Source of the DNA: Gammaproteobacteria bacterium
Lineage (GTDB): Bacteria; Pseudomonadota; Gammaproteobacteria; Pseudomonadales; Azotimanducaceae
Length of the DNA: 45,964 bases
Assembly (NCBI GenBank): GCA_018656865.1
Contig: JABHYO010000088.1
Span: forward strand, 1-45,964
Reading direction: 5' to 3'
Position numbers and translations under genes: made by a program. The notes below the pieces were generated by a model. It did not search any database. It saw only the letters and a program-made list of their open reading frames with translations, and had not been told where the DNA came from. Below, piece after piece: positions 20,783-27,787 of the stretch. Numbering within the stretch: the stretch's first letter is position 1; every line of letters starts with the position of its first letter.

Positions 20783-21009
20783 ATTGATAGTGAACCGGAA
20801 CTCAAAGATTCAATTTAGGTGAGAGATTGTATTCTGAATGAGGTTCGCTCTTGATGACTTGCATCAATAGATTCCTGGTATGCCTGGTAACCAACATTGT
20901 CAGTGAGGTCACGCCTTGCATCTTGTGAGAACGGAACCAGACACCAGCCAGTGAGGTTGAAAGTAAAAAATGTAATACTGAGTTTTCAAGCTAAAAGGAA
21001 TTTTGCCCA

Positions 21010-21861
21010 ATTAAAGTTTTAGTCTGTCTGATTCTGTTTGTAGTGTCCGCCGAATGTCAGTCGCAGGATGATCTGCTAACGATAAAGTTTGCAGCTAAGA
21101 GCCAGTTGCGGACAACTTTAAACTGGATAAATAGTAAGTCCGATCTAATCTACAGTGGCGACCAGCATTTGGAGCATGAGAGTGAGATTCTGGATCTGGA
21201 TGGCGTCGATATGGTTGACGATAGCCGCCTAGGCGGCGATCCCTACAGCGCGCTTGGCAAATTATTTTATACGCGCGGCGAAGAGCCGGGCCAAATCGGG
21301 AGCTGTACTGCTTCTTTTTTGGGATCGCCAGATACATTGCTGACAGCGGCTCATTGCGTCATGTCTGAGGTAGGTGTCTGGAATACTAACTTCATCTTTG
21401 TGTCACCGTACGGTGTTGATGGTGCTGAAATGTACTCGGTCAATTGCATAGCGCTACCTAAAAAATGGGGTTCTCTCCTGGGAGAAAATGCACTGCAAAC
21501 GGACTTTGCTGTCTTGCAGGTCAATCGGCCGACGTCATCTCGCCCACTCGAATTTCAACCATTAATGCCGAAGAAGTTACGCGTTGTTGGATTTTCAGAT
21601 CATTGCTGTTCAGGAAAGCATCTTGTTGAACTTGAGGTGAATGAATATGAGGTCTTCGAGTTTGGCCTCTCCCTGCGTCTGGATAACAATCCAATGGGTG
21701 AAGGAAGCAGTGGTTCGCCCTGGATAGATAGCGAATCGGGGAAAGTGGTAAGCGTGAGTTCTCATTACCATGATGGACGAAACCTGAAGATAGATGGTCC
21801 GAAAATTGGTAAGCGGTTAGATCGAATTGTTCGTTACGCCCACCAGGGGTGCAATGACTAG
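21010..21861 (+). CDS. Exported trypsin-like serine protease, probable ATT start
   Basis: Chymotrypsin-fold peptidase (S1-like). The catalytic triad is visible: His in LLTAAHCV, Asp in TDFAVLQV, and Ser in GEGSSGSPW. Starting at GTG 21043 gives 272 residues without a leader. The open frame upstream continues as IKVLVCLILFVVSAECQS, a typical signal peptide, beginning at ATT 21010, which lies nine bases after AAAAGGAA. GTG 21043 has no ribosome site. I therefore favour an ATT start, giving 283 residues and export to the periplasm. Extra Cys residues could form disulfides. It is divergent from the DUF2946 operon. Confidence 0.75.
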   Translation: MKVLVCLILFVVSAECQSQDDLLTIKFAAKSQLRTTLNWINSKSDLIYSGDQHLEHESEILDLDGVDMVDDSRLGGDPYSALGKLFYTRGEEPGQIGSCTASFLGSPDTLLTAAHCVMSEVGVWNTNFIFVSPYGVDGAEMYSVNCIALPKKWGSLLGENALQTDFAVLQVNRPTSSRPLEFQPLMPKKLRVVGFSDHCCSGKHLVELEVNEYEVFEFGLSLRLDNNPMGEGSSGSPWIDSESGKVVSVSSHYHDGRNLKIDGPKIGKRLDRIVRYAHQGCND

Positions 21862-21919
21862 CTGCAAGTTCAAGCCTGGGCCAGATGATCGGGTCTTGGA
21901 TCAGGTTTGAGAAAAGTTC

Positions 21920-21966
21920 GCCTCTCCAGGGAAGAGGGGGATAACATAAGTCGATTTGGGAGAGGC
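21920..21966 (+). promoter_or_regulatory. Possible Shine-Dalgarno-sequestering hairpin before the GlcG-like gene
   Basis: GCCTCTCC (21920-21927) is the perfect complement of GGAGAGGC (21959-21966), which contains the ribosome site for the ATG at 21972. The left arm can instead pair locally with AGAGG at 21933-21937, which would free the ribosome site. Two exclusive states are therefore possible, but no ligand or family is recognised. Confidence 0.35.
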
Positions 21967-21971
21967 AAAGC

Positions 21972-22463
21972 ATGAGCATGAGAGTACTACTAAGCGTATG
22001 TATGCTGTCTTTATTATGTGGGCGAATCGTTGAAGCAGAACCCTACCTGGAGGAGGTGCTGACGCTCTCGCAATCCAGCAAGCTGATTGCTGGCTGTGAA
22101 TCCTACGCGCAAGAAAATGAACTCGCACCGCTCACCATGGCTGTCTACGACGCTGCCGGGAATTTGAAACAATTCGTGCGTCAAGATGGGGCGATGCTGC
22201 TCAGTGCTGAGTTCGCTCATATCAAGGGGCGAACTGCAGCAATGTCTGGATTGGCGACGAGCGAACTTGCCGCCATAGAGTTTGAGAACAAAGAACAGCC
22301 CCTGGGTATCCGATATGTGCGAGACCTCACCGTTGTTCAGGGTGGTGTTGCTGTGGCGTCGATCTCAGGCAAGCACCTTGGTGGATTTGGCGTTTCAGGT
22401 GCACCTGCGGAGCAGGATGAGGCCTGCGGAGATGCAGGCGTTGCAAGCATGCAGGGCAAATAG
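21972..22463 (+). CDS. GlcG/HbpS family (DUF336) exported protein
   Basis: A 163-residue protein with a signal peptide (LLSVCMLSLLCGRIVEA) followed by a GlcG/HbpS-type domain: LAPLTMAVYDAAGNLKQFVRQDGA, an AHIKGRTAA helix and a C-terminal GGVAVASISGKHLGGFGVSGAPAEQD-like glycine-rich segment ending in the family pattern VSGA..EQDEACG. Members bind haem or small ligands or are of unknown function. Here the signal peptide places it in the periplasm. A hairpin may cover its ribosome site. It stands 110 bases after the protease and 123 bases before the SDR gene. Confidence 0.8.
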   Translation: MSMRVLLSVCMLSLLCGRIVEAEPYLEEVLTLSQSSKLIAGCESYAQENELAPLTMAVYDAAGNLKQFVRQDGAMLLSAEFAHIKGRTAAMSGLATSELAAIEFENKEQPLGIRYVRDLTVVQGGVAVASISGKHLGGFGVSGAPAEQDEACGDAGVASMQGK

Positions 22464-22586
22464 CGTTGTAGACATGGCCGCTGAATCATTCGTCTGTTTC
22501 AGTCATTGCCTTAGGGGCCGCTCCTCGTTGGCTTGCTGAACGGGTGAATGATAGTCTGCCTGTTCGCTCATTCATCAGGTTTCATC

Positions 22587-23540
22587 ATGGCGGCTTTTGG
22601 TTCACAAACGACAACAGACGAAGTTTTAAAGGGTATCGATCTAACAGGTAAGATCGCGATAGTCACCGGTGCCTCCGGAGGATTAGGCGCCGAAACAGCA
22701 CGTGCCCTGGCGTCCAAAGGCTGCAGCGTAACCATCGCAGCAAGAGACCTGTCCCGGGCCGAAGCCATGGCCGCCGAGATTAGGACATCCACCGGGAATG
22801 ACAGCATCGATGTGGGCGAACTTGAGCTGGACAAGCCGGATAGTGTCCGAAGGTTTGCATCGAACTATCTCGCCAATCACGATAGCCTCAACATCCTCAT
22901 TAATAACGCAGGTGTCATGGCTTGCCCGCTGGATCGAACAGCCGAAGGCTGGGAAATGCAGTTTGCCACTAATCATTTAGGACACTTTTTGCTGACTTGT
23001 CTGCTTAGCCCGGCGTTGGTGAATGGCGCGCCTGCCCGCGTCGTTAATCTGAGTTCAGGTGGCCATAATTTCGGCCCGATTGATTTTGACGACATCCATT
23101 TCAATCATCGGGACTACGACAAATTTGCCAGCTACGGCCAATCCAAGTCTGCCAATATCCTGTTTTCCATTGAATTAGATAATAGATTGAAGGATAGGGG
23201 TGTCAGAGCCAATGCGGTTCATCCAGGAGTTATCGTGACGGACTTAGGCAGACATATGACACAGGAGGACATCGAGGCTATTACCGGCAACCGGCCTGAG
23301 GGTTCTCCGCCTATGGAATATAAGGAAGTCCCCGCTGGCGCTGCGACATCGGTCTGGCTGGCAACGTCACCCGAACTTGAGGGCACAGGTGGTCAGTACG
23401 CTCAGGATTGCCAGTTAGTAGCGCCCGATGGTCCTGAAGCGGGCACGGGTGGCTGGGCCAGCTGGGCGCAGGGAGATGACAATGCCGCGCGGCTCTGGAC
23501 ACTGTCTGAAGGAATGTTGGGCGAAACATTTAACATCTAA
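22587..23540 (+). CDS. Short-chain dehydrogenase/reductase (SDR)
   Basis: NAD(P)-dependent oxidoreductase of 317 residues. The Rossmann motif is TGASGGLGAE, followed by the NNAGVMAC strand, the catalytic Ser in NLSSGGHN and YGQSK (Tyr and Lys). The arrangement and the DFDDIHF segment are like the retinol-dehydrogenase/WWOX-like branch of SDRs. I chose ATG 22587 (MAAFGSQTTTDEVLKG) because it is where relatives begin; an earlier ATG at 22548 adds a hydrophobic stretch that looks like untranslated sequence. The substrate is unknown; the carotenoid-oxygenase remnant nearby is suggestive but not evidence. Confidence 0.85.
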   Translation: MAAFGSQTTTDEVLKGIDLTGKIAIVTGASGGLGAETARALASKGCSVTIAARDLSRAEAMAAEIRTSTGNDSIDVGELELDKPDSVRRFASNYLANHDSLNILINNAGVMACPLDRTAEGWEMQFATNHLGHFLLTCLLSPALVNGAPARVVNLSSGGHNFGPIDFDDIHFNHRDYDKFASYGQSKSANILFSIELDNRLKDRGVRANAVHPGVIVTDLGRHMTQEDIEAITGNRPEGSPPMEYKEVPAGAATSVWLATSPELEGTGGQYAQDCQLVAPDGPEAGTGGWASWAQGDDNAARLWTLSEGMLGETFNI

Positions 23541-23599
23541 CAGGTTCAGCGAGACTCGTGCTCACCCCTAATATCAAATGCGATCCTGATTTCTCGGTT

Positions 23600-23760
23600 T
23601 TACCCTGTGCTCACCCAACCTGAATGAAAGCCATAGGGAACCCTGAATGGCATGATGATTGTTGCTACAGGACCTGCGTCGATATGCTGTGCATCAAGGA
23701 TCACGCATTCACTTTGGTTTTCAGTTTCATCATGAACAAAAGCCACAAGGTAATAACGAA
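23600..23760 (-). pseudogene. Carotenoid oxygenase (RPE65/lignostilbene-type) C-terminal remnant
   Basis: On the minus strand the frame gives RYYLVAFVHDETENQSE, then VILDAQHIDAGPVATI and FRVPYGFHSGWV before a TAA at 23600-23602. This is the C-terminus of the carotenoid cleavage oxygenase family, including the last iron-ligand His in the YGFH motif. The fragment has 52 codons; the family has about 480. Homology stops exactly at 23760, where the GGGGTCAGG palindrome of a transposase remnant begins, and no further part of the gene is found on the other side. It is a broken gene, probably cut by the mobile element or by a linked deletion. Confidence 0.75.
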
Positions 23761-23990
23761 GGGGTCAGGACCAAGTGCCAGGTCCACTGATCGTTAGTGA
23801 AAGCGTGGTCGTCGCAGGACGGAGACTTGGCCACGAAATGTCTCTGTGTCGAGAACAAAACTCCTGTTCAGGTATTGTCTGATCTTAAGTATGGTTTCTT
23901 CTGATAGTACTTCGGAACGATAAGTCGGTATCTTCTTGCTCGTTCAGCACAAAGCAAAGGCTATTGGTTCGGGCACCTGGTCCTGACCCC
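23761..23990. mobile_element. REP/RAYT-type element remnant bounded by inverted GGGGTCAGG palindromes
   Basis: The left end GGGGTCAGGACCAAGTGCC (23761-23779) and the right end (23972-23990) are inverted copies that differ at one of 19 bases. The left end also folds on itself (GGACC...GGTCC). Ends reading GGGGTCAGG or CCTGACCCC are typical, from memory, of REP-associated Y1 transposase elements in gammaproteobacteria. The interior encodes a decayed C-terminus of such a transposase. Just outside, GACCCCTAGTTT occurs at 23985-23996 and again at 24014-24025. Confidence 0.65.
23794..23922 (-). pseudogene. REP-associated tyrosine (Y1, RAYT) transposase C-terminal fragment
   Basis: The minus-strand frame reads YRSEVLSEETILKIRQYLNR followed by SFVLDTETFRGQVSVLRRPR. 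This matches the usual end of RAYT proteins (L-S-E-E, I-R-x-x-L-N, x-V-L-G-x-E-x-F-R, R-R-P). An in-frame stop lies further upstream, and the catalytic Tyr and HUH motifs are missing, so it cannot be active. Confidence 0.6.
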
Positions 23991-24018
23991 TAGTTTGTTT
24001 CGTGCCTAGTTTCGACCC

Positions 24019-25128
24019 CTAGTTTACTGGAACCGGTCGGTTGCTCTCCCCATATACACAAGTGATGTTGTAATACTCACCACAGAACTCCGCCCCTGGA
24101 ATGAAAGCGGGAATGTCATCCTTCGCCAGAATGCCCGTGGCTACCAGATGAGCGAAGACGGGGCCTTCATCGCTCATACTGACCCAGGTGATGTGATCCA
24201 TACTGTCGGATGTCGCCGGGTCACCCATGTCGCCGCCCGTTGTCGCCAAGCGCATGTAGTCTTGCCCTTGACGCACCGTGTGTTTGTAGTCGTGCTTATG
24301 CCCTGCGAGCACCGTGTAACCACGGCCCTCAAGCGCCTTTTCGATGAGTGCAAAATTGGCGTTGTCGTACTCCCACGCCGGTTTGTGCAAGAAAACAAAC
24401 GTCCAACGCACGTCAGGGTGTGAATCAACGACACCAGTCGCCCAATCACGTTGGGTATCGGAAATCGCGGGGAGGAAGATACTTTGAGCGTACTCGTATA
24501 GCCCCGGTATCGTTTTAGCACGCTCCATTGCCACATCCCCACCCTGGGCTTTGTAGAGTTCTAGATTGATCAACCAGTCCTTTTCTAGTTCCGGCGCAAG
24601 AGCCGGTGGTGGGTCTTCGGTGCTCAGCGCGATGAACAGCACGTTTTTGTATAGGAAGTGGTAATAGGCGCGACCCGAGCGCTCCTTCCAAAGTTCGGCC
24701 GACTCGTCGTTGGCCACATCATGATTGCCAACTACAAAGAAGAGCGGTGCTTCGAGTTGGTCGACCATGTCGTCAATCTCGCGCCACTCGCTCGACAACA
24801 CCTGTTTGTCTGTTACATACCCTTCAATGTAGTCACCCACACTCATCACGAACTCTGGGCGCAAGAGATTTACCTTCTTGAGGATGGCAGGAAATACACC
24901 CGGACGGTGACCGCCTGTTCGATCCGTGATGATAGAGAACTGGAAATCATCAGGATCGTTCAGAAACTTCAGATGAGTCCATGGTCTGGCCGCCTCCGGC
25001 GCCCCACTGAAATCTTCATCACTATGAAAAGAGGCCTGCGAGTTTATATTGCTCGCCGAACAACCCCACAGGTTGACAACGAAAGCGAAACCGACAAGAC
25101 GCACCTGCCTAGCTATTCTTAAATTCAC
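24019..25128 (-). CDS. Lipoprotein metallophosphoesterase (calcineurin-like)
   Basis: A 369-residue phosphoesterase with a lipoprotein signal (LWGC lipobox, Cys23), so it is envelope-anchored. Metal-site motifs appear in order: ITDRTGGHRPG (in place of the usual DxH), GDYIEG, GNHD, FLHKPAWEY and GHKHDYKH. The DxH-to-DRT change at the first motif also occurs, as I recall, in an exported subfamily with the DRTGGHRPG signature, where the His a few residues on may take over. It starts at GTG with GGAGGAG upstream. The substrate is unknown. It lies downstream of ybiT on the same strand with a 208-base gap. Confidence 0.88.
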   Translation of the reverse strand: MNLRIARQVRLVGFAFVVNLWGCSASNINSQASFHSDEDFSGAPEAARPWTHLKFLNDPDDFQFSIITDRTGGHRPGVFPAILKKVNLLRPEFVMSVGDYIEGYVTDKQVLSSEWREIDDMVDQLEAPLFFVVGNHDVANDESAELWKERSGRAYYHFLYKNVLFIALSTEDPPPALAPELEKDWLINLELYKAQGGDVAMERAKTIPGLYEYAQSIFLPAISDTQRDWATGVVDSHPDVRWTFVFLHKPAWEYDNANFALIEKALEGRGYTVLAGHKHDYKHTVRQGQDYMRLATTGGDMGDPATSDSMDHITWVSMSDEGPVFAHLVATGILAKDDIPAFIPGAEFCGEYYNITCVYGESNRPVPVN

Positions 25129-25198
25129 GACGCCTCCTCCTTAGTTGAGAATCACCAACACAATCTTGAAGATAGAAGATATAGACGGTATCGACAAG

Positions 25199-25249
25199 TT
25201 AACCTGCTATGAACGCTAGAATCGGCGGATGCCCACATACAAGCGCCAT
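25199..25249 (-). CDS. Possible 16-residue small ORF with a strong ribosome site
   Basis: AGGAGG is followed, six bases later, by ATG and the frame MALVCGHPPILAFIAG before TAA. It lies in the 208-base gap between ybiT and the metallophosphoesterase gene. It may be a leader ORF or the start of a lost gene. No homology is recognised. Confidence 0.25.
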   Translation of the reverse strand: MALVCGHPPILAFIAG

Positions 25250-25336
25250 CGATTTCCTCCTGACATCATCTAGCTTGCTAATTAATCAGAGCTTCCCTGG
25301 CGTCTTGCTCAAATGGTGTGTCGGGCTGCGAGCGAC

Positions 25337-26947
25337 CTACTGACCAGCAACCTTCAGGTTAGCTTCCTGGCTTTGAAGGTATTCTTCATAGGTACCATTG
25401 AAATCATTGAGGCGCTGGTCCTTGATCTCAATAATTCGGGTTGCAATCGATGATACAAACTCCCGATCATGACTGACGAAGATAAGCGTGCCGTCGTAAT
25501 TTTCAAGCGCCAGATTTAATGCCTCGATGGCTTCCATGTCGAGGTGATTGGTTGGCTCATCGAGCAACATGACATTAGGCTCAGACATAATCAGCTTGCC
25601 GAACAGCAATCGGTTTTTTTCACCGCCGGAACAAACATGAACTGATTTGTCGAAATCCTCTGAAGAAAACAGCAGTCTGCCCAGCGTTGCGCGGACAATC
25701 TGATCATCGTGGCTGGGTTTGCGCCATTGGCTCATCCAGTCGAACAAGCTGATATTCTGCTCAAACACTGCGTGCGTGTCCTGAGGGCAATAGCCGAGCT
25801 GTGCATTTTCAGCCCATTTAATAGTGCCAGATTGCACATCAAGATCATTCATCAAGCATTTCAGGAGAGTCGATTTACCAACACCATTTTCACCGATGAT
25901 GGCTAGCCGGGTTCCTGCCTCGATAATCATGTTGCCACCATTAAAGAGCTTCTCGTCTTCAAAACTGTGGCCAACATCTTTCAGCGTCAATGCCAGTCTG
26001 TGCAGCTTTGACTCCTGGTTGAATCGTATGTAAGGGCTGACACGACTGGAGGGTTTGATTTCATCCAGCTCAATTTTTTCTATCTGACGGGCGCGAGATG
26101 TCGCCTGTCTCGCCTTGGATGCGTTAGCCGAGAAGCGACTGACGAAGTGCTTAAGCTCAAGGATCTGGGCTTTCTTTTTCTCGTTCTGCGATTGCATTCG
26201 TTCGCGAGCCTGAGTCGATGCAGTCATGAAATCATCATAGTTACCCGGATAGACTTTCAACGTACCGTAGTCAATATCAGCCATGTGGGTGCAAACTGCA
26301 TTCAGGAAGTGGCGATCGTGAGAAATAATAACCATGGTGCTCTTGCGCTCATTAAGAACAGCTTCGAGCCAGCGGATGGTATGAATATCGAGGTTGTTGG
26401 TCGGTTCGTCGAGCAACAATATATCGGGATTGGAAAACAGGGCCTGGGCCAGCAATACTCTCAGCTTCCAGCCAGGGGCGACCTCGCTCATGGGTCCATA
26501 GTGCATCGACACGTCGATTCCAGCACCTGTCAGAATCTCGCAGGCACGGCTCTCGGCGCTGTATCCGTCCATTTCTGCAAATTCCACTTCCAGATCAGCG
26601 ACCTTAATACCATCTTCTTCTGACATGTCAGGGAGGCCGTAGATTCGCTCTCGCTCCTGTTTTACCTCTGCCAGTTTTTTGTCGCCCATGATGACGGTAT
26701 CAACAACACTGTATTCCTCGAAAGCGAACTGATCCTGACTCAATTCGCCGACTCTGAGGTGCTCGTTGATCGAGACGTTGCCTGAAGTTGGTTGCAGCTG
26801 GCCGGACAAAATCTTCATGAAAGTCGATTTGCCGCACCCATTAGCGCCAATCAGGCCATAGCGATTGCCGTCAGAGAATTTTGCTGAAATGTTCTCGAAC
26901 AGGGGTTTGCCACCAAATTGCATGGTGATGTTTGCTGTCGTAATCAT
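25337..26947 (-). CDS. ybiT: ABC-F family ATPase, YbiT type
   Basis: Soluble ABC-F protein of 536 residues with two ATPase domains and no membrane segment; the family acts on ribosomes. The N-terminus [20 protein letters not shown] and many internal blocks follow E. coli YbiT almost word for word. Domain 1: GANGCGKST, then the degenerate signature region [10 protein letters not shown], and [12 protein letters not shown]. An inter-domain linker rich in Arg/Lys ([19 protein letters not shown]) follows. Domain 2: [27 protein letters not shown]. The ATG at 26947 is the start seen in relatives with GGAA upstream; the longer frame to 27106 is not supported. Confidence 0.93.
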   Translation of the reverse strand: MITTANITMQFGGKPLFENISAKFSDGNRYGLIGANGCGKSTFMKILSGQLQPTSGNVSINEHLRVGELSQDQFAFEEYSVVDTVIMGDKKLAEVKQERERIYGLPDMSEEDGIKVADLEVEFAEMDGYSAESRACEILTGAGIDVSMHYGPMSEVAPGWKLRVLLAQALFSNPDILLLDEPTNNLDIHTIRWLEAVLNERKSTMVIISHDRHFLNAVCTHMADIDYGTLKVYPGNYDDFMTASTQARERMQSQNEKKKAQILELKHFVSRFSANASKARQATSRARQIEKIELDEIKPSSRVSPYIRFNQESKLHRLALTLKDVGHSFEDEKLFNGGNMIIEAGTRLAIIGENGVGKSTLLKCLMNDLDVQSGTIKWAENAQLGYCPQDTHAVFEQNISLFDWMSQWRKPSHDDQIVRATLGRLLFSSEDFDKSVHVCSGGEKNRLLFGKLIMSEPNVMLLDEPTNHLDMEAIEALNLALENYDGTLIFVSHDREFVSSIATRIIEIKDQRLNDFNGTYEEYLQSQEANLKVAGQ

Positions 26948-27348
26948 GAAATTCCGTCTAGAAAGGCAAATGAGGGGTTTTCTCGGGAGCGCACTATAAA
27001 GTGTTAGAGGCAGATCGTCGAGCTGTGGAGACCGAGTATTTGGATCTAGTACCTGAGGAAGAAGATGCGATGCATGCGGGCGTAGCCTGTAAGTCCAACC
27101 ATGCACTACTGTGCAAGCCGCAGCGAAAGCGGGCCGAGCAAGCTAGCCCACGCCGTTATCTCGTCATAAACGGCAACATTTCATCGAGTAGTGTGGCCAA
27201 ACTATGCTATGGGGAGGACTATGTACTTGGTTGATAGAGAAATATGTGGTTAATTCCTCTTATGCGCAAAGCGACGTTAGGCCAGACTGACATCTACAGC
27301 ACGCCATGAATAGTGTTAGAAATATTGTCTCACGTAGGGAGGAATTCG
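26948..27348. other. Intergenic region, divergent promoters expected
   Basis: About 400 bases between divergent ybiT and the small lipoprotein gene. Open frames exist on both strands (for example 77 codons from a GTG at 27001) but none has a ribosome site or recognisable content. AGGGAGGAATTCG just before 27349 is the lipoprotein ribosome site. No repeat or RNA structure was recognised. Confidence 0.5.
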
Positions 27349-27603
27349 ATGAAATATCTGTATATCACTTTACTACTACTTGTGGCCGGATGTGGAGCAA
27401 GCGGTAGGATTCCAGATCAGGAGGTATCCAAGGCCGATGGGGAGGTTGTCTGCAGACAAGAAAGAATTACCGGCAGTCACCGGCAAGAGACCGTCTGCCG
27501 AACCAAAATGCAGATAAGGCAGGAAACAAAAGATGCCAAGGAACTGATGCGCCGTGCACAGGAGATGAGTACCATTGGACCATCTACCACCAACAAACCA
27601 TAG
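27349..27603 (+). CDS. Small lipoprotein with a repeated Cys-Arg motif
   Basis: An 84-residue protein starting MKYLYITLLLLVAGCGASG, with a clear lipobox (LVAGC). After the Cys the mature part is short and charged. It holds VVCRQERITGSH and ETVCRTKMQ, two Cys-Arg pairs around a TGSH core. This TGSH-with-flanking-Cys pattern recurs in small exported proteins of gammaproteobacteria as I recall, but no function is known. The AGGGAGG ribosome site 7 bases before the ATG settles the start. A cupin fragment in the same frame follows its stop by 12 bases. Confidence 0.7.
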   Translation: MKYLYITLLLLVAGCGASGRIPDQEVSKADGEVVCRQERITGSHRQETVCRTKMQIRQETKDAKELMRRAQEMSTIGPSTTNKP

Positions 27604-27615
27604 AAAGCGGGCCGC

Positions 27616-27762
27616 GTGGAACTGGGCTTGGACGAGGGGTGGATTGAGCTTGGCGCGGGCGACGTTGTGGTACAGCGCGCTACTCGGCACGCATGGCGCT
27701 TGGTTGGAGACGAGCCGTGTCGAATTGCGTGGGTTCTGATTTCTAGTTCCAACTACGCATAA
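27616..27762 (+). pseudogene. Cupin-domain protein, C-terminal fragment
   Basis: From GTG 27616 the frame reads VELGLDEGWIELGAGDVVVQ and then RATRHAWRLVGDEPCRIAWV, ending at TAA 27760-27762. GDVVVQRxTxHAWR with GDEPCRIAxVLI is the classic second half of small cupin proteins, where the His of HAW is a metal ligand. The first cupin motif (GxxxxHxH) and the N-terminal two thirds are missing, and there is no ribosome site. The neighbouring small lipoprotein is unrelated, so this is the stump of a deleted gene. Confidence 0.75.
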
Positions 27763-27787
27763 GAGTTAATGGTACAGGATTTGTCAA

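Noticed and set aside
23985-24025. GACCCCTAGTTT direct repeats as a target-site duplication of the RAYT element
   Set aside because: The two copies are both on the same side of the element, so they do not flank it; more likely a partial repeat of the palindrome end.
26948-27106. 53-codon N-terminal extension of ybiT
   Set aside because: Relatives start at the residue encoded at 26947, and the extension has no similarity or ribosome site.
27001-27234. 77-codon frame upstream of the small lipoprotein
   Set aside because: GTG start without ribosome site; composition is not protein-like and no family is recognised.
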